This document shows, piece by piece, positions 17,301 through 27,100 of a stretch of DNA of 64,000 nt. The position numbers were made by a program, and so were the translations under genes. This DNA is from an uncultured Clostridia bacterium (GTDB taxonomy: Bacteria; Bacillota; Clostridia; Christensenellales; UBA1242). The first letter of the stretch is position 1. Each line of letters starts with the position of its first letter. Location of the stretch: positions 9,456-73,455 of the forward strand of contig CAOJFR010000003.1 of assembly GCA_948434855.1 (NCBI GenBank). The letters run 5' to 3'. The notes beneath the pieces were generated by a model, which worked only from the letters and a program-made list of their open reading frames with translations, was not told the DNA's origin and made no database searches.

Positions 17301-18212
17301 GCTGGTGTTCATGCAATAGGCAAAGGCATAGATGGTCAAGTTAAACGCTACAGAAAGTGGTCAGACAACCGTAAGGCAGCAAAAGCCATTGCACACGATA
17401 TTAAGCATTCAGTAAGTTATAGGGAAGAAAATAGACACAACGCTGCTGTTTCTGATGAAGAATATGCAGCAACAATCTATAACATGAGACACAAAGGTGA
17501 AGGCTTTGACAAACTTTCAGCCAAGAAGAAACAAAAGTTAATCAACAAGGCTATTGCAGAGAGAACATTGTCAGACAATTCGCTTCTAAGTGGTGCTTCA
17601 AAGAGAGATACCAACAGAATCTTAGCAAACACTGCAAGAAATATAATGGCATCAGGTTCAAATGGACCACTTGCACAAGCACTCAGAAAACTCAATGTAA
17701 CAGACACATCTGGTTTAGCGAGTGCAATTCGTTCAAACAAGAGCTTGCTTTCAGCAATTTCAAGCATTGCTTCAAAAAACGGTAAGTTTGCACTTTCACC
17801 AAAACAGATGAAAGATGAAAAATTGCTCAGACATCTTCAACGTCAAATGAAAGGTGATGTAAAGGCAATGGTAGACAAGATGTTCAGAGATCAATTCAAG
17901 AACAATTCAAGTCTCAAAACTGCAACAAGAAATCAATTGTTATATTTCTTAAGATATAATTCAGAGGCAAGAAACATAATTTGCTCATCGTTAGCAAATA
18001 GCAATTATAAACCAAAGGTTCCAAAGAGTGAAATTGAAAAAGTTGTAGACAAAAAGATTTCAAAAATGAAAATTAAAGAGCAAAAAGCTAATATGTTTAA
18101 AGGCGCAATGAATGGTGCTGGAAAAATTAGTGAAAGAGATATGCAAGCAATTATAGACAAAACTTGCAAAGAAGTTTTGAAAAAACTAGAAGGCCAAAAA
18201 CAAGGGGGCTAA
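11340..18212 (+). CDS. Giant VirB6-like polytopic protein, 2290 aa
   Basis: First of three related giant membrane proteins. Seen: N-terminal membrane helices (about 30-72, 103-126 and 150-185), motif NKYRIYA (204-210), motif EYNVMADVVDF (about 452), motif LKGSKFI...VPLVN...VVLAKGVF (about 561-620), a long Asn/Ser/Thr/Tyr-rich region with recurring YYL-type units (about 770-1480), a C-terminal membrane block (about 1548-1700) containing FLAMPAVASTIPLDEG and YGVILGINVFF, and a cytosolic tail of about 590 residues with a Gly/Ser-rich linker and the motif NFIPGKNLL. Topology places about 1350 residues outside. VirB6/TrbL proteins form the inner-membrane channel of T4SS, and giant VirB6 forms are known in Rickettsia. 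The ATG at 11340 was chosen because GGGGG lies six bases upstream; longer readings from TTG or an earlier ATG lack a site. Confidence 0.78.
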   Translation: MKFKFLTSLISATGQGIDPSYTRDVFMNSWASLGALFGVLWNFICEGFYMIVKWLLAFTDFLQYFIQKLIGLDYWLNNNVYSIEGATKSDLLFSFLYNDTVQKVFNTMLAVFAVLLIIFTVYAIIRSEWQYVTGKNFGDGTNSKAQIITNSIKAIAMVLVFPLALTLGIISSNAILASIVKALNIDMASTFGGTLFLIGSKNANKYRIYAKSGQRAAISDQISFYVKDGVVIRFGPTDYNDGYVHQISDYGRFLAELRSGNGATLYKVNTMFDSIDIDDGNFSGYCVGMDIGDSRQYYMVRCGSSNEEKKGMYYYLKNILRVDIMGDDEVGDAGNRTIYNEIGRGSFGNSVGMKGFINNKYFGSSSCEQLWYAFWNTWGYSSIYDSRYDFETSLNYSVLSSANDDNAILGQNISLLSYMGLGNSFSTVKMLYNSNLISSYFDGGQFNLVQLQNEYNVMADVVDFMNNNGVTLYMLDMTSDMIDWKYGDYTVDSKWISLENDSNKLHILPSGPVSNAEDSADHPLTNTPLANSTAFVVAYSDMANDIESGNILYTAKAGVSNELKGSKFIMCYKVVDKNGTSTRYVPLVNRKEFKDPVTGNTYTFSSDYYASNYRGVVLAKGVFANKNLFGKSGNVDGLNGSPTYITAGSEMQDGTSIDATKPYYYHMDVSGTVSQYAGYADTKKEYVSTYLASLGGLVLDSTEDADLADLVIRNNGSNEIFPDKGFNFSNLEENDPNLNSTNSFAIQRRLESGAYENVELTKDLLKNLNIEVNYFTNGDANNTAKATAEFSGVVSGQSLEFEFLVNGSKNYFYIGYSGSEFYIMTFDKSSQTYIKYDNVDENTGILTNFATLDSSIINGEVPGDERLGVDGNSLEIREGISVDTAVYPSYSVVNDTAEDGKILVNRFKISGADVLTSEVIQTLVIPLEYKITGIGSVFCSATYAGQSVTINDGTENITYSLFSFVYGGANYYLTVKNTTQTFSICSYSSEDGNFVANETTKSVVAKTRRYKLMYDYVSQLNNSVFNQTIATLTPADFKFEDNVSGNSNLHLFSTSEKQIVMGGKYQYVNIYFDTKGTGRLVTVNSENNIVFAEPVLKSDENTNYIYHSDEYTFSLYNYYTAETGDPKVVETFAENITKDNQYESGFQIDKIKINSNCWYLNFLWSNWDLFPNDGIYKAQSSLLNSFSPAYNQLNKKAFDEKVDGFSITLNLTKDNAQYTVTATNTGMMDSHGQNRIYCFNLDGKDYYLTMQIHEDASVSVLDANGNKIQNKSQNATFMIAPTYKLKVEDKEINFNASDFGKPFIQNNEIMVETLESVSAGSLGTRTLFMKLKGGSLISYQESTNGNPTIIATEIAEKSTKLVGLGLKEFDPTKPTVDGLKGTKPSNEDGWQFTIWVSPEFSWNTQSNSYGLYNGRNYVATIYKNLGTEVSSASEIASKSIRILYDGNTYYNISTQNKYDGDAAMVAYYNKIKGSFITSFHRTSSVVETFRSPSFAILPLLKFRIHFGFGTYSMSRDYEIGNSFKLSDGIQFDYFFENDDVKLSTFYVQSKISYWILVIASVLIIKTLMTALWGIIKRFYEITLYFLAMPAVASTIPLDEGNKFKSGIQEPLIKKVLSTYGVILGINVFFILLAPVRSLSQVFTEQDIAESGTYFLKYLPITAGMLNDYVYILFVLVAFTMIETLPGVISGLVGGDDVHAKGKETRKQVGESVSSAANFVSGKDAVEGVKKLGSTASNFIPGKNLLTAPARWVGTKVDRGLEAIGRGFGEGYRNKQESPTSSDGSKSDKGDAGSGGGGSGAARANNDLEAENSETTSAESSGASGGGSEAGEFAKDVAEFSGENVPTSSVPAKRSLGNSYANRIKNGGLDLAYRFKKAGLSALDIVGLKGAFSRVREDGTKRNLASHILGMPLRMVGGVLKNVVNPGETIKKIGTLAKNTAGIAAGLDFMHIAAGYSKETLENLALQGENVPESFLVMGGKAAGRKVSAGVHAIGKGIDGQVKRYRKWSDNRKAAKAIAHDIKHSVSYREENRHNAAVSDEEYAATIYNMRHKGEGFDKLSAKKKQKLINKAIAERTLSDNSLLSGASKRDTNRILANTARNIMASGSNGPLAQALRKLNVTDTSGLASAIRSNKSLLSAISSIASKNGKFALSPKQMKDEKLLRHLQRQMKGDVKAMVDKMFRDQFKNNSSLKTATRNQLLYFLRYNSEARNIICSSLANSNYKPKVPKSEIEKVVDKKISKMKIKEQKANMFKGAMNGAGKISERDMQAIIDKTCKEVLKKLEGQKQGG

Positions 18213-18215
18213 TAA

Positions 18216-21200
18216 ATGAATCAGAGTATTCTAGATGAAATTAAGTCTTATTTAAATTCAGAAGTCAAAGATCCAAATATGGCTATTTCTCTCATGCAAA
18301 AAATTGAACAAGCTGGTGGAGAGATATATAAAATTGCTTCTGAATCATTTGCCGAACTTTTAACAGCAAAAGAATCAGAAAAAATCACAGAAGAAACTGC
18401 AAAATGTGGTTATCTTGCGTTGTCCCAAAAAGACCAACAAAAACTTGTTGGTCTTATGGGCAGCGAAGAAGCTGCAAAAGAGCTTTCATACTATGAAGTT
18501 ATGGAAAGGCTAAATGGCAAAGACATTGTTGAAATTTCAGATTCACTTGAAAAGATGGCAGATGAAGAAGATGACATAAATTATGTTTATGCATTAGAAA
18601 AAGATTTAATAGAAATAGAAGACTTAAAAAAGGCAATTTCAGCGGGCACAGATGAAGAGGTAAATGCGTTTTTAGCAAGATACTTTGATGGTGCCGGATA
18701 TGAAGGAACAGAAAAACAAAAACAGATGATAGTTATGGGGCTAGGAAATAGAGATATCATTGTTTCAAACCTAGTTAGGCTTAATGAAAAATCAGTTGAA
18801 AATGCGATAAAAAAGTTTGAAAGAACAACTCCAAACACAAAATTTGCAACGCTTGATCTTTCAGCACAAAACCGCATTTTGGCTGAATTTTATGATAATT
18901 CTTCAGAAGAAACGCATGAAAATGCAGATTTCACTTACATAACCTCTCTCATAAAAGGCAAAACAAATGCAAAAGAAAAACAACAAATTGCAGAAAAAGT
19001 CATGGACTCTGCAAGTGTTCATGGAGTCAGTGTAAATGAAGAAATATTCAATTCTTCGTCACTTAGGCAGCTTGTTGGAATTGAAAATATAGACTTTAAA
19101 AAAATAGACCTAAACAGAAAGGTAATAGAGTGCATCGACAACAAAGTTTTTGAAAATTTAATTTCAGCAATAATAAAGGATAGATTTGATGAAACAAAAG
19201 AGATTGTAGAGCAGGCAAAAAAACGAGTAATTGAAAAAAATATAGAAAAGCGAAAGACTAATGATTTTAGTTATCCAACTGATCTTCCAAATCCAATAAA
19301 GATGTCAATGGATAGAAAGAGAGATTTCAATTATAGGGTGTCGCTTTTAAATAGACATTTAAGAGAGAATCCAGATTCAGATATTTTAAAAAATATTTTT
19401 GTCAATGCAAACCTAGTCAATGAGCAGTCAATGTTAAATGACATGGTAAGTAGGCAAGAAGAACTATTAAAAAAATCTAGCAAGCTTTTACCAGAAGAAG
19501 TTAAGCAATTTTTAACTACAAAAACAGTCAATGAATATTTCAGTGAAAACCAAGAATTAAAAACCTTAATGCTTCAAATTGGTGCAAACAATTTATTCTT
19601 AACCTTCACAGAAAATCAATTAAAGCCAAAAATTTTACGTGCAATAAGCAAGAATGGAAAATTAAAGTTTGCTGCAATTTCTCATGCATATGAAATGGGT
19701 AAATCAGAAGAAGCGTTAGAAAAATCCTTAAGGTCATTATTGTCATTAGATAAAGATTATTTAATTACATTTGGAAACAGAGCAAAACTTGTTACCAAAG
19801 CAGCAATTTTAACTTATCTAGACAAAGGCAAAATCATAAAAGATAAAGAAAAAGAGGTTTATGAAGCTGCCAAGTCACTTCAGTCTAAAGACGATGATTT
19901 TGCCAGAGAGCTATATGATTACATCACAGAGGTAGTAAGTTATTCAAGCACTGCTTCAGATGAAGAGCAATCAAGATTCTTTGGAGATGTAAAACCATTT
20001 GTTAGGGCAAAAAACATTTCTGAGGCACTAAACACAAAACAAAATGTGGTGTTAAATAAAGCCAAAAGATTTATTAGGACAATAGGAAATGTCTCACAAA
20101 TAATTGGCAATCCAAAGGCACAAATCAGCAGTCCTGCAAAAATTCGTGAAAATCAAGAATTTAAAAGAAATGTGATGATAATAACAGACAAAATCAACCA
20201 TCTCAGCACAAAGCAGAGTGGGGCAAGTTATGCAGAGTCTGCAAAAGAAATTCTTGGTCAATATTATAATCGCATATATAATTCCAAAAACCTAATCACC
20301 AGACTCATTGGTGGAGAGGTCTCAAGTGAAAGTGCAGTAATTCAGCAGAGAGATATTTTCAGGGGCTTGCAAATTATGCAAACTCAGGCGATGAAAAAGA
20401 GTGAATCGTTATCACGTTATATTTCAGCTCCTTATGATATCAGCAATGACCCACGTTTCATTGGAAAACTTACGCATAAAAGTGGCGGAAAGTTAACCTC
20501 AAAAGAATTTAACATAGCAATGCTTTCAGAGCTCTCAACAACCAAAAAAGGAAAGCAAATTGTTGCCACAACAAAAATGCAACAAGATTTCATGAATAAG
20601 GATGAAAAATATAAGGCAATAGTTGAAGAGTTTAATGAAAGATACATGAGGTTCAAAGATGCCAGTGAAGAGCTTGAACAATTAAGAGAAAACTTAAGGG
20701 CATTAGACACTCAGGTTACCAAGTCAGCAGACTTAAGAAGAAAGGTTAAAGACTTAAAAACTCGCATATCAGATGCAGAAAAGAAGCTTGCAGTGCTTGA
20801 ACCATATATGCAAGATGCAAAAGATACAAAAGAAAATTATGAAAAGAAGTTTGCAACAAAACTAGATAAAGAGGCAAAGAAACAAAAAGTTGAGCCAGAC
20901 TTCAGCATTTCAGACATTTTCTCATATCAAAACATATTCCTTAAGGGAAGCACTGCTCCAGTAAATCCAGAAACAGATGCAAAACTTGCAATGCAAATCA
21001 GAAAGGTAACAAGCCAGTTCATTTCAAACATGATTGGCAACATAGAAAAAGTAAATTCAACCCTTAAGTTAATTGATGCAAAGCCAGTTGTGCTCAAAAA
21101 CACAAGGCTTGGCGGGGTAGTAAAGCAATCTGGCATAATCATTAAAACCTTAACTGACGAAATTAAAAAGCTTAGCACTGATTCAGAAAAACTAAACAAA

Positions 21201-21335
21201 ACAAGCGAAGAATATAAGTCTAAAAAAGCTGTTTTGGATAGATTAAATAACGACCTTGCTAGAGTAAAAAATGATACAAAAATGCTTGAAGATGCCTTTA
21301 ACAAGCTTGGCATTGGCGAGCTAAAAAATAAGTAA
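18216..21335 (+). CDS. Large cytosolic helical protein of the T4SS-like locus, 1039 aa
   Basis: I do not recognise a family. There is no signal peptide and no membrane helix. The sequence is charged and helix-rich throughout, with a clear coiled coil at about 800-890 (heptad-like ELEQLRENLRAL, then ISDAEKKLAVLE) and another at about 985-1030. It starts three bases after the stop of the 2290-aa gene, with AAGGGGG as ribosome binding site, so the two are co-translated. The tail of the 2290-aa protein is also cytosolic and helix-rich, so binding between them is plausible. It could be a cytosolic platform, a substrate-sorting factor, or a secreted substrate; the sequence does not decide. Confidence 0.7.
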   Translation: MNQSILDEIKSYLNSEVKDPNMAISLMQKIEQAGGEIYKIASESFAELLTAKESEKITEETAKCGYLALSQKDQQKLVGLMGSEEAAKELSYYEVMERLNGKDIVEISDSLEKMADEEDDINYVYALEKDLIEIEDLKKAISAGTDEEVNAFLARYFDGAGYEGTEKQKQMIVMGLGNRDIIVSNLVRLNEKSVENAIKKFERTTPNTKFATLDLSAQNRILAEFYDNSSEETHENADFTYITSLIKGKTNAKEKQQIAEKVMDSASVHGVSVNEEIFNSSSLRQLVGIENIDFKKIDLNRKVIECIDNKVFENLISAIIKDRFDETKEIVEQAKKRVIEKNIEKRKTNDFSYPTDLPNPIKMSMDRKRDFNYRVSLLNRHLRENPDSDILKNIFVNANLVNEQSMLNDMVSRQEELLKKSSKLLPEEVKQFLTTKTVNEYFSENQELKTLMLQIGANNLFLTFTENQLKPKILRAISKNGKLKFAAISHAYEMGKSEEALEKSLRSLLSLDKDYLITFGNRAKLVTKAAILTYLDKGKIIKDKEKEVYEAAKSLQSKDDDFARELYDYITEVVSYSSTASDEEQSRFFGDVKPFVRAKNISEALNTKQNVVLNKAKRFIRTIGNVSQIIGNPKAQISSPAKIRENQEFKRNVMIITDKINHLSTKQSGASYAESAKEILGQYYNRIYNSKNLITRLIGGEVSSESAVIQQRDIFRGLQIMQTQAMKKSESLSRYISAPYDISNDPRFIGKLTHKSGGKLTSKEFNIAMLSELSTTKKGKQIVATTKMQQDFMNKDEKYKAIVEEFNERYMRFKDASEELEQLRENLRALDTQVTKSADLRRKVKDLKTRISDAEKKLAVLEPYMQDAKDTKENYEKKFATKLDKEAKKQKVEPDFSISDIFSYQNIFLKGSTAPVNPETDAKLAMQIRKVTSQFISNMIGNIEKVNSTLKLIDAKPVVLKNTRLGGVVKQSGIIIKTLTDEIKKLSTDSEKLNKTSEEYKSKKAVLDRLNNDLARVKNDTKMLEDAFNKLGIGELKNK

Positions 21336-21384
21336 AATTTTTGCTAAAATTAATATAAAAAAGTGACAAAAAAAGACTAAATAT

Positions 21385-21413
21385 TTGCTTGAAATTCATA
21401 AAAGTTATATACT
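21385..21413 (+). promoter_or_regulatory. Promoter for the VirB4 gene
   Basis: TTGCTT (21385-21390), a 17-bp spacer and TATACT (21408-21413), then AGGAG at 21421-21425 before the ATG at 21433. Confidence 0.6.
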
Positions 21414-21432
21414 TAAAATAAGGAGAAATCAT

Positions 21433-24120
21433 ATGGCTGCAAGAATGATTCCAAAGGCTACAAAGGTCAAAACCCAGTTTTTTAAGGGGCTAAATTTTTC
21501 TGACATATTTGTCATATTGTTTGCGTTAGTGCTTGTTGCACTTGCCATGACAAGTATGTTTAGTTTAACAGTCAGATTAATAATTTCAGCGGTGATCGTG
21601 TTTATAACGGTCATTATGTTCATGAGTTTTGAGCCAGGCGTAAAACTATATAAACAAATAGGAGATTTGTTTAAACATATTTTTGGAATCAACACCTATA
21701 AAAAGATGAAAAAAACTTCCAGAAAAAATGTTATCAATCTTTTACCATATGCAGGAATATTAGAGCAAGATTATGATGAAAAAAGACAAATTGGTATAAT
21801 TGATTATAAGGAATATTTTGGTGCAGCGATAGAAATTAATTGTATTCAGTTTTATATGCTTTCAGAGTCAAGACAAAACACATATATAGACACATTAGAG
21901 AGTGCTTTAAAAACCATTTCTCCAGACGACCTTGGTGCAATATACAAGTTTGCAAGACCAATGGTGTTTGATAACTATATTGATAATGAGTGCAAAAAAA
22001 GGGAAGAGATTTTAGAGTCCGTAAGAAATGGAACAACCAACATAAACGAGGCAAGACCAAGACTAGAGATTGCAGAATCAAGAATTGCAAACTTAGAGTC
22101 AATGAATGTAGATAGCGAGTTTCCAGTATATAAAGACCATATGTATCTTGCCTTCTATTGTTCAACAATCAAAAGTTTGCTTCAGGTAGTAAACTTTGTT
22201 TCAAGCACAATAGAAAGTGGTTCTGGCGGTGCAATGGAATGTAAAATTCTAGACCGCAAACAAACCGCAGTGTTTTTAAAGAGTTACTACACAACCAACT
22301 TTGATGAAAGAGAAGTAAAAAATATTGATCCAAAAGAGCTCATGAACTGGATTTGTCCAGATAAAATTTCTTTTGGTTTAAACAAAGTTAATATTGATGG
22401 AAGAAATCTTTCATTCTTTGAACTTTCAGAATATCCTCTCACCGTTCCAAACGCATGGGGAAGAACATTCTTTTCAGTGCCAGGAGCAAGAATTTGTGTC
22501 AAGTTCAAGCCAGTTGAACAAGCACAGTCTGAAAAAAGACTAGATAAAGCAATCATGGATGTCCGCATTCAGGCATCAGAGGGCAGTGGAAAGGCTTCAT
22601 CACAGTTAGAGGTTCAAACCCACCTTCAAACGCTCACAGAACTTATGCAATATATAAAGCAAGGTTCAGAAGTGCTTCTTGATACAAACATATACATGAT
22701 GGTTGAGCAGGAGCAAAAGAAGGCGTTCAGAACACAGGTTATGAGGGCAGGCTTTAGAGCTTATGATCTTTTCGGAAAGCAAAAAGAAGCTTTCATTAAC
22801 TGTAATGTTTCAAGAAGAATGACTATAAAAAGATTTGAAAGAGGCATCAACTCATCATCACTTGCAGCAATTTTCCCATTCGTGTCTGATGCAATTCAAG
22901 ACCCTAAAGGTTTCTATGTGGGCATGAACTCAGAGCCAGTGTTTGTAGACTTTTTCCAAAGAGATAAAGAGAGAATCAACTCAAACATGGTAATCATGGG
23001 AAAATCTGGTTGCGGAAAGTCATTCTGCACCAAATCATTACTTGCAAACCTTGCTGCAGATAACAGCAAAATATTCATTCTAGACCCAGAAAAAGAGTAT
23101 GACATTATTGCAAAAAATATGTATGGAAAGGTTATAGATGTAGGTTCTGCAAGAGAGGGAAGAATCAACCCGCTTCAAGTTAATGCTTCACAGGATGATG
23201 AAGAGAGTGCAAGTGGCAATGTTTCGCTTGCCATGCATATGCAGTTCCTTGAAACTTTCTTTGGAATGATTCTTGAAGGAATCACAATGGATGGTATGGA
23301 GCTTTTAACTCAAGCCTTAAAAGACCTATACACCAAGTTTGGAATTACAAATTCAACACAAATTGAAACAGTAAAGCCAGAGCAGTTCCCAATCATGCAA
23401 GACTTATATGATTATATTTGCGAGCTATATGAAACTGCTACTGATGAATATAACAGAAACAATTATAAGATATTAAAAATATATCTAAACAAATTTGCAG
23501 AGGGTGGAAGAAATGCCGTTCTATGGAATGGACCATCAACCATATCATCTGCTGAAAACTTTATTGTGTTCAACTTCCAGTCGCTTCTTGCAAACAACGC
23601 TGGTGCAGTTGCAAATGCGCAAATGCTACTCGTCATGAGATGGCTCAATAACGAAGTTATAAACAATAAAGACTATAACGCAAAATATCACACAAAGAGA
23701 AAAATTATTGTTGTTATTGATGAGGCCCACGTATTCATAGACCCAAAACAAACAATAGCACTTGATTTCATGCAACAAATGGCAAAACGTATCAGAAAAT
23801 ACGAAGGATCACAAATAGTTATCACCCAAAACATAAAAGACTTCACAGGATCTCCTGAAATTGCAAGAAAATCAACTGCAATTATAAATGCTTGTCAATA
23901 TTCAATGATATTCTCACTTGCTCCACAAGACATATCAGACCTTGTTCTTCTATATGAAAAAGCAGGAAAGATTAATGAAAAAGAGCAAGATACAATCGTA
24001 ACCAACCCAAGAGGAAGAGCATTCTTTATGACAAGCCCATATTCAAGAACAAATATAGACGTGCTTGTTAATGATAGAGTTCGTAACTTGTTTGAAAAAC
24101 TTCGTGAAGATGCCAAGTAA
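21433..24120 (+). CDS. VirB4-type secretion ATPase with N-terminal membrane domain
   Basis: Central ATPase of type IV secretion systems, needed for pilus assembly and substrate transfer. Seen over 895 residues: two N-terminal membrane helices (about 22-65), resembling a fused VirB3/PrgI-like unit, a long VirB4 N-terminal domain, Walker A GKSGCGKS (about 522-529), the FILDPEKEYD segment after it, Walker B VVIDEAHVFID (about 760), and the QMAKRIRKYEGSQIVITQN segment with the arginine and glutamine residues typical of VirB4/TraE ATPases. Start: AGGAG 7 bp before the ATG at 21433; an upstream in-frame extension of 16 residues has no site and would overlap the promoter. It is the firmest anchor for calling this locus T4SS-like. 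Confidence 0.94.
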   Translation: MAARMIPKATKVKTQFFKGLNFSDIFVILFALVLVALAMTSMFSLTVRLIISAVIVFITVIMFMSFEPGVKLYKQIGDLFKHIFGINTYKKMKKTSRKNVINLLPYAGILEQDYDEKRQIGIIDYKEYFGAAIEINCIQFYMLSESRQNTYIDTLESALKTISPDDLGAIYKFARPMVFDNYIDNECKKREEILESVRNGTTNINEARPRLEIAESRIANLESMNVDSEFPVYKDHMYLAFYCSTIKSLLQVVNFVSSTIESGSGGAMECKILDRKQTAVFLKSYYTTNFDEREVKNIDPKELMNWICPDKISFGLNKVNIDGRNLSFFELSEYPLTVPNAWGRTFFSVPGARICVKFKPVEQAQSEKRLDKAIMDVRIQASEGSGKASSQLEVQTHLQTLTELMQYIKQGSEVLLDTNIYMMVEQEQKKAFRTQVMRAGFRAYDLFGKQKEAFINCNVSRRMTIKRFERGINSSSLAAIFPFVSDAIQDPKGFYVGMNSEPVFVDFFQRDKERINSNMVIMGKSGCGKSFCTKSLLANLAADNSKIFILDPEKEYDIIAKNMYGKVIDVGSAREGRINPLQVNASQDDEESASGNVSLAMHMQFLETFFGMILEGITMDGMELLTQALKDLYTKFGITNSTQIETVKPEQFPIMQDLYDYICELYETATDEYNRNNYKILKIYLNKFAEGGRNAVLWNGPSTISSAENFIVFNFQSLLANNAGAVANAQMLLVMRWLNNEVINNKDYNAKYHTKRKIIVVIDEAHVFIDPKQTIALDFMQQMAKRIRKYEGSQIVITQNIKDFTGSPEIARKSTAIINACQYSMIFSLAPQDISDLVLLYEKAGKINEKEQDTIVTNPRGRAFFMTSPYSRTNIDVLVNDRVRNLFEKLREDAK

Positions 24121-24140
24121 AACTAATTAGGAGAAACCCC

Positions 24141-27100
24141 ATGTTAAATATGTTAAAAAGTTTAATATGTTTAATAGCGGCAGAACCATGTTCTGTCGTT
24201 TCTCATGGGCAAACTCTGTCAGCGCTCACAACATCCTTTGCCTTTATTTTCCTAAAAAACATTTTCATGGCAGTTTGGAACTTTATTTTATCCATGATTT
24301 GGGCAATAGAGAAATTTGTGCTAGGAATAATGGATGCCTTGCAAACAATTGTTTATCAGTTTTTAGGCATAGGAACCACAGTAGATGACTACTTAAATTT
24401 TGCTAATAATAATGAAATGACCAAAACCTTGGTAACAACATTTAGGGCAATCCTTGTTGTTTCAATAGTTTTAATGATAATATTCACAATAATTGCAATC
24501 ATAAGACAAGAGGTAGAGGTTGCAACAAATGCAAAAAACAAAAGCAGTGAAGAGAGCAACAAAAAAGGCCCAATAGTAATGAAGCTGTTTAAGGGCATAA
24601 TGTCAGCAATTTTGCTTCCATTTGCAATGATAGCCATAATTGGGGCAGTCAACTCAGTTCTCACAGCATTCAATAATGCGCTTCAAGGCGAAAATCAAAC
24701 CACAATAGCAGGTCAGGTTCTAGCCACATCAACTTATGACACAAACAAATATAGGCAATATGCAAACAACAATAAGCGTGTTCCAATAATCATCAATGCA
24801 TATAATGTTGATGACTATGGTGCAGATGAAAAAGAAAAATTATTCTATAAAATAAAGTCATTGTCAGTTCAAAAGAAGTTAATAAACACAGCAACAGACA
24901 TAGACAAAAACTTGCTTTTGGCGTTCAATGATTCATTAATTTACGAAAACAACAAACTTTCAAACAGTTCAGCTTATGCTGACTATTATGAAAATTTTGT
25001 GTGCACAGCAGAGCAATATCAAGTCATGGCAGACTTCATTGATTATTGTGAGCTTACAAACACAAACTTTTATATCAAGGCAATAGATGATAACGATATT
25101 GAGTGGAAATATGTAGACTCAACCATTTTTGATGCAAAAAACATGGCGCTTAATATAACCTATAGAGATGCCAATGACCTAGATGGTGACGGAAAAACAA
25201 ATGACACATACACAGTTTCATTCTCAATGGGCTTTGATGTTACATCACCAATATCAAATGCACTCAAGTCAATCAGTGCGCTACTTGGCTTAAATGAGTT
25301 TGGCGATATGACATTTAACGAGATGGATAGAGATAAAAATTCTATCAATCTTGTTCAATGGGCAAACGAAAAAGTATCACTTCATTTCTCATATGGTTTT
25401 AACATAAATGATATGAAAACTTGGACACCTGCCGATGAAATTTTGATGTATGAATATTATCATTATGCTTCAAACAACACTCTAGCAGAGTTTGACTTTT
25501 CAGATTTAAGTTATGAAAATCGTGGAAATGCAACTCTAGATGCCTACAAAATTGTTTATAGAGATTATTATCCAGAAGCCGGAGCTTTTTCAAAAGAAAA
25601 GGTAATATATTGCGTATATATCAATGGCTCATACTACAAAATTAAAAAGTCAGAAAAAGAGACCGATAGCTATGGCAACAAATATTATGTTTTAGATGAA
25701 AATGATGATGTAAGATTTTTAGAAAAAGGCTACACAATTTTGTCTGAAGAAACAGAAAAAGCCATGCTTAAATTTGTAGGAAAAAACAATAACTTTAGTT
25801 TAAACAATCCTTCATCTTGGAGTTACACAGACCAAATTTTAATTTATGAATTTTATAAAGATTTGTCATACAACAACACACTTTCAGAATATAACATTTC
25901 AGATCTTGGCAAGGGAATAGAAGTTCCAACTTATTTAATCAGAGATTACGATGCAGATGGCAACGAAACTTCAAAAAGGTTTGTATATTTAAATGGAACA
26001 TATTATGCGGTTTCATCACCTTCAAGCGGAAGTCATTATGTGCTCACAGGTTCAACTAGTGGAACAAACTTTTTAGAGAGCATAGATGATAAATATCTCA
26101 CAACCTACTATAATTTTTCTGGTGCAAACGGAGCCATAAAGTTAGAAGACCCAAAAAATGAATTTGGAATTTCAACCAACTCAACCACAAATAAAACACC
26201 AAACGACTTTATTATAGATTCAGATGATGGCTTAATTTTCACAAATCTTGAAAATGGCATAAATTATGTTTTTGATAAAGATGTAGATTTTAAGCTTAGT
26301 TTCTCTGCGGGCTTTGACTTTAGAGATGTAGACACTTGGAGCTATAAAGATTATTTCTTGTTCTATTTATATGCAAAATATTTAAACAACTCAAGTGCAA
26401 CAATAGACTCATTAAAATACACTCCGCTTCCAGGTTTAATAGGTGAATATAACGGAAAGTATTATTATAAAATTCAAAGCACTTTAACAGAAAACAACAC
26501 AAAATTTAAAACAGTATATTTAAGCATAGATGACATAGACAACATTTCTTTGCAAAACATTAAAAATGTAATAAATGTAGAAATAACGTTAGAAAACAAC
26601 AGATTTAGCACAAATGATGAGCTTGCATTCACTCAAGTTTCAAATCCATCAACAATTTTCTCAAAAACAGAAACAGAAACAAAAGTGTTCACATTCTCAT
26701 CAGATGTCAGCTTTGAAAATGTAAACTTATGGAAAATGAGAGATTATATTCTCTTCCTTTTAGAGAGCAGAGGAATCATCAGCATCACATCAAATTTTGA
26801 AGATTTTTCATATAATTCAGTTTGCTACAAAGGCGTAAATATTGGAACAAATTTAACAACAAATCTATATAGTTTTGGAAGTGAAAATAATAGAATTTAT
26901 TTAAATGAAAAATATTTACTTGGTCTTGGCTATAATTCACTTGATGAATTTTTAGACACAAACCTAATAACTTTCATTGCAAAAAAATTAAGCACTTCTT
27001 CAAATGGAGAAATCAAAAAACTATTGCTTGAAAAAGATGAAGTCATTTCAAGCATTGCAAATAGTGATGCATATAGTGGAAACACACATATGCTTTCAAG

